Positions 59,090 to 64,000 of a DNA stretch of 64,000 bases are shown here, in pieces (within the stretch, counting starts at the first letter, position 1; every line of letters begins with the position of its first letter). Made by a program: the position numbers and the translations under genes. Source of the stretch: Legionella fairfieldensis ATCC 49588 (GTDB lineage: Bacteria > Pseudomonadota > Gammaproteobacteria > Legionellales > Legionellaceae); NCBI RefSeq assembly GCF_000621525.1, contig NZ_JHYC01000014.1:1-64000 (forward strand), written 5' to 3'. The notes under the pieces were generated by a model. That model made no database searches. It was given only the letters and a program-made list of their open reading frames with translations, and had not been told where the DNA came from.

Positions 59090-60769
59090 ATGAATCAGTT
59101 GATAAGTCCTATTCTATGTATTAACAATCAAGTTAACTCTCTTTCACTTTCGCATAAAAATTTACCAAAAAATGAGGTGCGAGTTATCCTTGGTTTTTTG
59201 CTGGTATTATTGTCATTCACAGGTTATGCAGGAGCCTCTCTTAGCCTTAATCCATTAACCCCGTATACAGGGCATGTTTTTTATGGTGAAGAATTTCGTA
59301 TAAGAATGTACATCCCTCATCATTCGCTTAAGGGCTGGCAAAGCTGGATACTTCCTGCCGGTGTCAGGTTAGAAGCAGAAAGTGGCCTATGTGCTTATCT
59401 ATTCCTTCCCGCCTTGGATGTGTATGATGGGGGTATATGTTATCTTCATATTGTTATTCCTGGTTCCAGACTGGGTCAGATAATAAACGGGATGATCTAT
59501 TATCGACTGATTGGTTGGGGAAGAAAACCTGTGGATATTCTCCGCGCCCAACCGTTCTCTGTTAACGTGATTCCTCATCCCTTATCAATGGCCAGTATCC
59601 CGCAACAATCGGCCACTGCAAATCAGCCTTTCTATTTGGATCTCAGACCTTACGTTAATTATTATTTGGAAAATGTGCAGGCATTAACTTACCCTGCTAT
59701 TGGCGTAACACCGGTTACCGCTAACGGTTTATATTATGACGCCACAAAGTTTGCAATTGTAGGTACGCCCTCTCAAAGTGGTACTTATCGATTTAGCGTG
59801 AACGCTCATAATAATTACGGCACCGCCGCCGCAGTACCTTTAGTGATCAATGTTCGTATCAATCCGGCAGAAACTCCAGGACTCAAACAAGCGTTTATTG
59901 CTACAGGTGCGCCAGGGGAAGTTTACAGCCTTAATCTGAACGAATTTCTGGCGTCTTCGCAAAATCTGGCGAGCAACCCAATACGTTTTCGTATTGATAC
60001 CAATAAAACTCATCCTGATTGGCTAAAAGTAGAGGAGACCAGATTGACAGGTACAATCCCTTTTAGTGAAGCAGGCCAATCCGTGGAAGTTACCCTGATT
60101 GCTAGTTCCAATGCGGGGGGTGACTCAGCCCCTTTAACCATTCACATCCCGATTGCGGTAGATCCGGCGAAAAGACCGGGTTTTGAACCTCATATTTCAC
60201 TGGATTCTGTTGCGGGTGGACAAATAGTAAATGATCTTCGTCAGAGTATTGTTGATCCAGCCAATGCTTCTGATTTAACACTGATTATTGAAAATGTTGA
60301 ACCTGCTGCTCCATGGCTTTCTATTTCCTCTGTGAATCCTACAGAATTGATAGGAACTGTGCCGGAAGATGCAACGGGACAAATATATTATATTAGTTTA
60401 CATGCCTGGACTTCTATTGGTGGAAGCTCTGACACAATTAAAATACCTTTGAAGATAGCTATTGATAGTAAGTTTACTCCTTATTTTACGATTCCTGAAC
60501 CTAAATTATCCATAGCTTACATGGGTCAACCCTATTTCTATGATTTTGTAGCCAATCGAGAAGTATCTCCCGAATATGAAGAAATACCTTATGTTATTGA
60601 GTTAGCTGAGAACTATCAAAACCCTTCCTGGCTACGAATTGAAAATAACAGACTCATTGCTGATTTAATTCCTCAGATAGATACTTCAGAACAACTTGTG
60701 TATGTCACTCTAAGAAATATTCCTGGTGGGCCATCCAAGGTGTTCCCTTTAAAGCTATATGTCATGTAA
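59090..60769 (+). CDS. exported protein with cadherin-like (CADG/He_PIG) domains
   Basis: The 559-aa protein has a hydrophobic segment (VRVILGFLLVLLSFTGY) at residues ~30-46, preceded by a 30-residue polar extension, so it is exported or N-anchored. The rest is at least four beta-sandwich repeats of dystroglycan-type cadherin-like domains (GTPSQSGTYRFSVNAHNNYG, LTGTIPFSEAGQSVEVTLIA, LIGTVPEDATGQIYYISLHA). Such domains in bacteria bind surfaces or proteins. AAAGGAAG precedes the ATG. Its 3' end overlaps the convergent gene by 8 bases. A role in adhesion or host contact is inference. Confidence 0.75.
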   Translation: MNQLISPILCINNQVNSLSLSHKNLPKNEVRVILGFLLVLLSFTGYAGASLSLNPLTPYTGHVFYGEEFRIRMYIPHHSLKGWQSWILPAGVRLEAESGLCAYLFLPALDVYDGGICYLHIVIPGSRLGQIINGMIYYRLIGWGRKPVDILRAQPFSVNVIPHPLSMASIPQQSATANQPFYLDLRPYVNYYLENVQALTYPAIGVTPVTANGLYYDATKFAIVGTPSQSGTYRFSVNAHNNYGTAAAVPLVINVRINPAETPGLKQAFIATGAPGEVYSLNLNEFLASSQNLASNPIRFRIDTNKTHPDWLKVEETRLTGTIPFSEAGQSVEVTLIASSNAGGDSAPLTIHIPIAVDPAKRPGFEPHISLDSVAGGQIVNDLRQSIVDPANASDLTLIIENVEPAAPWLSISSVNPTELIGTVPEDATGQIYYISLHAWTSIGGSSDTIKIPLKIAIDSKFTPYFTIPEPKLSIAYMGQPYFYDFVANREVSPEYEEIPYVIELAENYQNPSWLRIENNRLIADLIPQIDTSEQLVYVTLRNIPGGPSKVFPLKLYVM

Positions 60770-62342
60770 TAACTAATAAGAAACGAAGGAAGAGAGATGT
60801 ACAAAGAAAATGACTGGGTCGCCCAAGACGTGCCAATGATGGAGATTTTACTACAGGTCTGGAGATAGATGTTTCGCAACTTGACTTGTCAGGTTGTTGA
60901 CTGGGTCGCCCAAGACGTGCCAATGATGGAGATTTTACTACAGGTCTGGAGATAGATGTTTCGCAACCTGATTTGTCGGGTTGTTGACTCGGTCGCCCAA
61001 GACGTGCCAATTTCTCAGAACTTTCATTAATTGGCAGAACATTATTATTGTCCTGGTCAAGTTTGGAATACAAGGGATCATTATTTTTCCCACAAAAGTG
61101 AAGGATCAGATGAGACAAGCCACCTATCAAAAATCCAGCAAGAGCACCTATACCAGCTAAAGCAAGAATGCCTAGCATTCCTGCACCAAACGGAGTGAAC
61201 ACGCCAAAAAAAACCAAAGCAAAGCCTGCTGCTGCGCCTGCGGCTGATTCAAGAATGGTAGCGAGAACAGGTGCCAGGATTGCTTTAAGAGGTCTTTTCA
61301 GGTCAGGTGGCATAGCATGCTGTGATGGATGATTTAAAAGCGCTTTTCTTTCCTCAGCAATTTCGCGTAATTTTTTTATAGATTCACGCATCGAATCTCT
61401 CTTCTCATGGTTTACTTCATCACTTTCCTTTTTTTCCAATCTATGTTGTTCAAAGCGAAGCGCCATTGCCTTTATATAAGTATTTTCAATTAAAAATATT
61501 TGATCGGGGTTAATACAATGATTTTCATCAAGAAAGTCTAACGTGTGCATTGCGGATAAATGCGAGCCATCTTCACAGTATAAGTTAAATTCTTCTCGAA
61601 GTCCCATGAGTAGAAAATCAATGGGGCGCATCAAGTGAGATTTAATATTGCCTTGTTGATGTTGCGAAGGACTAGCAAAACTTGAAACTTGTTCATAGTA
61701 ATATTGTGCGGAGCAAAATTGGCTTAACTCGGGATCTGCTTTAATCTTTTCCCTTAATTGTTCTCCTAACTCATGACGACCAAGGACAGGTTTTGACATC
61801 ATAATCGCAGTAATAATCACTTCGTTATTAGCAAAAAAATCCCCCTGTTTTAATTGACTGAAGATCCCTTCCACTGTTCCTTTTAGCTTTTCAGGATTAA
61901 TGCCCAGAGGATCAACGCATAATTGTTGGGTTTCGTTAAATAGACGGTGTAATAGGAAATTCACGCCAGTAAATACAGGGGTTGCTAACGCTTCATCTTC
62001 TGCTGTTTCATAAAGCACAAAAGAATCCAGATCACTATATAAAGTGGCTTGTTGTTTTGCGAGAGAGCCAGAGAAATAAATTTCCATATTTTTAGGAGGA
62101 CGTATTTCTGCTTTTGAGAAGGCATTATGTATTATTGATTTATAAAATTCTTTTATATTTTTTTCCCATAACTCCCATGATGTCATAGATGCTTCATCGA
62201 GCTGGGTGTTTATTTGTTGGAGTTTTTCTTTATAAGCATCAAATAATGCTTGGTTCTCTTCGTCTAATGCATCAGTACCGCGAAAATCACTATAGAGGGA
62301 ACCTTGTTTAAATAAAGGATTACTGTTTATTGGATTAGTCAT
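60762..62342 (-). CDS. nucleotidyltransferase-fold membrane protein with C-terminal tandem repeats
   Basis: The 526-aa protein has a GS-DxD motif of the DNA polymerase-beta-like nucleotidyltransferase superfamily: GSLAKQQATLYSDLDSFVLY, with Gly92-Ser93 and Asp104/Asp106. A following helical part resembles the DUF294-type substrate-binding region. Two adjacent hydrophobic helices lie near residues 370-425 (AGAAAGFALVFFGVF, GILALAGIGALAGFLIGG). Then come two 29-residue repeats (LARLGRPSQQPDKS, CETSISRPVVKSPS) and a broken third. The N-terminus has no signal. The layout suggests a Dot/Icm effector modifying a host protein or lipid. That is unproven. Confidence 0.72.
   Translation of the reverse strand: MTNPINSNPLFKQGSLYSDFRGTDALDEENQALFDAYKEKLQQINTQLDEASMTSWELWEKNIKEFYKSIIHNAFSKAEIRPPKNMEIYFSGSLAKQQATLYSDLDSFVLYETAEDEALATPVFTGVNFLLHRLFNETQQLCVDPLGINPEKLKGTVEGIFSQLKQGDFFANNEVIITAIMMSKPVLGRHELGEQLREKIKADPELSQFCSAQYYYEQVSSFASPSQHQQGNIKSHLMRPIDFLLMGLREEFNLYCEDGSHLSAMHTLDFLDENHCINPDQIFLIENTYIKAMALRFEQHRLEKKESDEVNHEKRDSMRESIKKLREIAEERKALLNHPSQHAMPPDLKRPLKAILAPVLATILESAAGAAAGFALVFFGVFTPFGAGMLGILALAGIGALAGFLIGGLSHLILHFCGKNNDPLYSKLDQDNNNVLPINESSEKLARLGRPSQQPDKSGCETSISRPVVKSPSLARLGRPSQQPDKSSCETSISRPVVKSPSLARLGRPSHFLCTSLFLRFLLVIT
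60812..61010. repeat. 87-bp in-frame tandem repeats
   Basis: GACTGGGTCGCCCAAGACGT starts at 60812, recurs at 60899 and, with one change, at 60986. The unit is 87 bp (29 codons). Two units are full and the third is partial. They encode the C-terminus of the minus-strand protein; the gene leaves the repeat pattern at 60812 and stops 50 bases later. Confidence 0.9.
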
Positions 62343-62439
62343 AATTTTATAATAATAGGCGTAAAATGAAATGTGATGATATTAGCATTAAAAAGTTAAG
62401 TAAATATTAAAAATAGCTTCAATCGCGCTTGTCGAAATT

Positions 62440-62530
62440 GCCGCCAAATCGGTACTTTCAAGTTAGCCTTAAGTTTTACTTGACTTTTAATGATGTCTAC
62501 GTACCGCGGCGTGTCCGCGGTACGTAGACA
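62440..62530. repeat. family 1 repeat, copy C, with 16-bp perfect hairpin
   Basis: GCCGCCAAATCGGTACTTTC and AGTTAGCCTTAAGTTTTACT (62461 onward) match copies A and B. TGTCTACGTACCGCGG (62494-62509) and CCGCGGTACGTAGACA (62515-62530) form a perfect 16-bp stem with a 5-base loop. It lies between the nucleotidyltransferase-fold gene and the LRR gene and may act as a bidirectional structure. A 60-codon frame at 62396-62578 is spurious. Confidence 0.7.
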
Positions 62531-62621
62531 GATCGCCACTCCTATTTCCATTAAATCAAAGGTTGATAATTTAATCATAAAAGCTCATAATTAAACCACA
62601 TAGATTATTTTGTTCCCAATT

Positions 62622-64000
62622 ATGACGTTACCCAATGCTTTTTACTATTCAGAAACACAAAGCCAGATTAATTACAGTCGTAATTATACGGGGAACCTGG
62701 ATGTTAATCGATTGATTCACGGTAAACCTTATTGGATTCAGCCTTCTTTACCTCAAATGAAGAAAGAAAAAAAACTGATTCTAAGTGATTGGAGCGCCCA
62801 GAATTGGTCAGATGTGAAAGCTGCAAAAGTTGGTAGCTACTTTAACATTTTGATTGAACAGGGTTTTTCAATTTATATTTGGCATGCTAAAGAAATTAAA
62901 CCACTCACTCAAGAAGGTATTTTACCTTATTTATCTCCAGGGAGTCGGGCGCAAATAACTCCGGCTTATCCGGAAGAAATTATCGAAGCGGCAGCCCGCC
63001 ATGGACTTGCATCCAATACTATTCTTCAATTAGACGATCATTGGATGCGCTGCTTATTACAACGAGATGATTCGCTTCCACGAGAATTAATAGCCAGTGA
63101 TTTTTTTAAAATTGGTTCCATTTATTCTCATGCTAATTTAGCCGACATTATTAAACACGCCCAACCACCATTAACTTCTATTGTTTCTGATGTATTCTCG
63201 CAAACAAAAACAATGAACACACTAATACACGACTATTTTCCAGATTACCCAATAAAAGAGGATTATAAGGAGCTGGAATTGGTGGGGTCTGAACTGGATG
63301 ATTTAAATAATTTGCCAATTGAAGATGTAAGTAAAATAGAGCGTATCAAGTTAATTGGAGAATTCAACTCAAATTCACCGCTCTTCAAACGCAATTATCC
63401 GGAACTTGAAGGTAATCCCTATAGTAGTTACTTTATTTTTGACTCATGTCACACCGCTCCAAAACTGAAAATACTTGACTTAAGTGATTTTTCTTTTCCT
63501 TCGGATTTTATTCAACTTTATGAGGGTGAATTAAAGCGGCTAGAGGAACTTATCTTAGGTGATATCACAAAGAAAGAGGCGAAAAATCTGAGAATTGCGG
63601 TAAGGGATGGTCAACTTAAAAAACTAAATATTCCCGCATGTGCTGATTTGAAATGGCCGAAAGGGGGATATTTATATGAATCGCCACCAAAATTACGTGA
63701 CGTCATCTTAAGTAACAAAAATATTTTGGATGAGGAGGCGCAAGATAAATCTATACAAGAATTATGGAAATTTTTAAATGGATTAAGCCAGTCTATAGAA
63801 ACACTTGAAATACAAAAGTGGCATTGGATTTTTTCTGTGAACAATGGAGAAGAATACGATTGCCCCTTGAAGAGTTTAAACAAGCTTCGTGAATTAAAAT
63901 TATGGGGTTGTCCTGAGGTATCAATAACCATGAGTTTTCTTGAGGCCACACCAAAACTCACAGCACTTTCTTTATGTTCCTGCGAGCTTACCGAGTTAAG
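62622..64000 (+). CDS. leucine-rich-repeat protein, candidate effector (3' end beyond the window)
   Basis: An ATG at 62622 (MTLPNAFYYSETQSQ) opens a frame with no stop for 459 codons to the window edge. The N-terminal ~270 residues are unassigned, rich in Trp and Tyr, with no signal peptide. From about residue 280, leucine-rich-repeat-like units appear (LKILDLSDFSFPSDF, LKRLEELILGDI, LNKLRELKLWG, TPKLTALSLCSCELTEL). LRR proteins without signal peptides are a common Legionella effector type. No clear ribosome site precedes the ATG. Family is well supported; effector role is inferred. Confidence 0.8.
   Translation, partial: MTLPNAFYYSETQSQINYSRNYTGNLDVNRLIHGKPYWIQPSLPQMKKEKKLILSDWSAQNWSDVKAAKVGSYFNILIEQGFSIYIWHAKEIKPLTQEGILPYLSPGSRAQITPAYPEEIIEAAARHGLASNTILQLDDHWMRCLLQRDDSLPRELIASDFFKIGSIYSHANLADIIKHAQPPLTSIVSDVFSQTKTMNTLIHDYFPDYPIKEDYKELELVGSELDDLNNLPIEDVSKIERIKLIGEFNSNSPLFKRNYPELEGNPYSSYFIFDSCHTAPKLKILDLSDFSFPSDFIQLYEGELKRLEELILGDITKKEAKNLRIAVRDGQLKKLNIPACADLKWPKGGYLYESPPKLRDVILSNKNILDEEAQDKSIQELWKFLNGLSQSIETLEIQKWHWIFSVNNGEEYDCPLKSLNKLRELKLWGCPEVSITMSFLEATPKLTALSLCSCELTEL

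Noticed and set aside
63611..63961. 116-codon minus-strand frame at the window end
   Set aside because: It is a shadow of the open LRR frame on the plus strand.

Overview
The window is a stretch of a gammaproteobacterial chromosome, almost certainly Legionella or a close relative. The DNA is AT-rich. Conserved housekeeping operons are interleaved with accessory genes typical of that genus: an ankyrin-repeat protein with an acidic C-terminus, a leucine-rich-repeat protein, a patatin-like phospholipase, a decayed DUF4116-type effector gene and a nucleotidyltransferase-fold membrane protein. The envelope cluster lacks dxr and the xseB-ispA pair lacks dxs, which fits a lineage that makes isoprenoids by the mevalonate route, as Legionella does. 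The organism is inferred from gene content and order only; no database search was possible.

Layout. 1-5 kb is accessory: the tail of an unknown gene, a hypothetical gene, a predicted exported adenosine deaminase and an ankyrin membrane protein. 5-9.1 kb (minus strand) holds gpmI, an EnvC-like factor and a CtpA-type protease. 9.3-17.7 kb (plus) is the envelope cluster uppS-cdsA-rseP-bamA-skp-lpxD-fabZ-lpxA. 18-19.6 kb has dps and a hypothetical gene. 19.6-23.3 kb (minus) has ispB with tRNA-Pro just behind it, then ychF, pth and the L25 gene. 23.6-25.5 kb (plus) is rplU-rpmA-obgE. 25.5-31.3 kb (minus) has a CinA-like protein, a YdjM-like membrane protein, a LicD-family protein, an FAD oxidoreductase, ispA and xseB. 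31.4-42.5 kb has radA, a patatin, an effector relic, ZIP and CDF metal transporters, a TusA/PP-loop pair, a DnaA-box cluster, recG and an AI-2E-type permease. 42.6-45.1 kb (minus) has an MFS transporter, a small hypothetical gene and an XRE regulator, followed by a candidate small RNA and tRNA-Val. 45.8-54.3 kb (plus) is thrS-infC-rpmI-rplT-pheS-pheT-ihfA, a ferredoxin, and rplM-rpsI. 54.8-55.9 kb has a PAS/receiver protein and a small ORF. 56.2-58.8 kb is petABC. From 59 kb the region is accessory again: a cadherin-like exported protein, a nucleotidyltransferase-fold protein with tandem repeats, and an LRR protein running off the window.

How the parts work together. The envelope cluster joins the lipid carrier (uppS), phospholipid precursor (cdsA), stress protease (rseP), outer-membrane protein assembly (bamA, skp) and lipid A synthesis (lpxD, fabZ, lpxA). 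The 45.8-54.3 kb block is translation machinery. petABC is the bc1 complex.

Two families of interspersed, inverted-repeat-bounded intergenic elements recur through the window, mostly beside accessory genes. Many start codons are not ATG: infC uses ATT; lpxA, ihfA, petA and petC use GTG; the ferredoxin uses TTG. I moved starts inward where the longest frame began at a weak or implausible codon, and say so in each entry.
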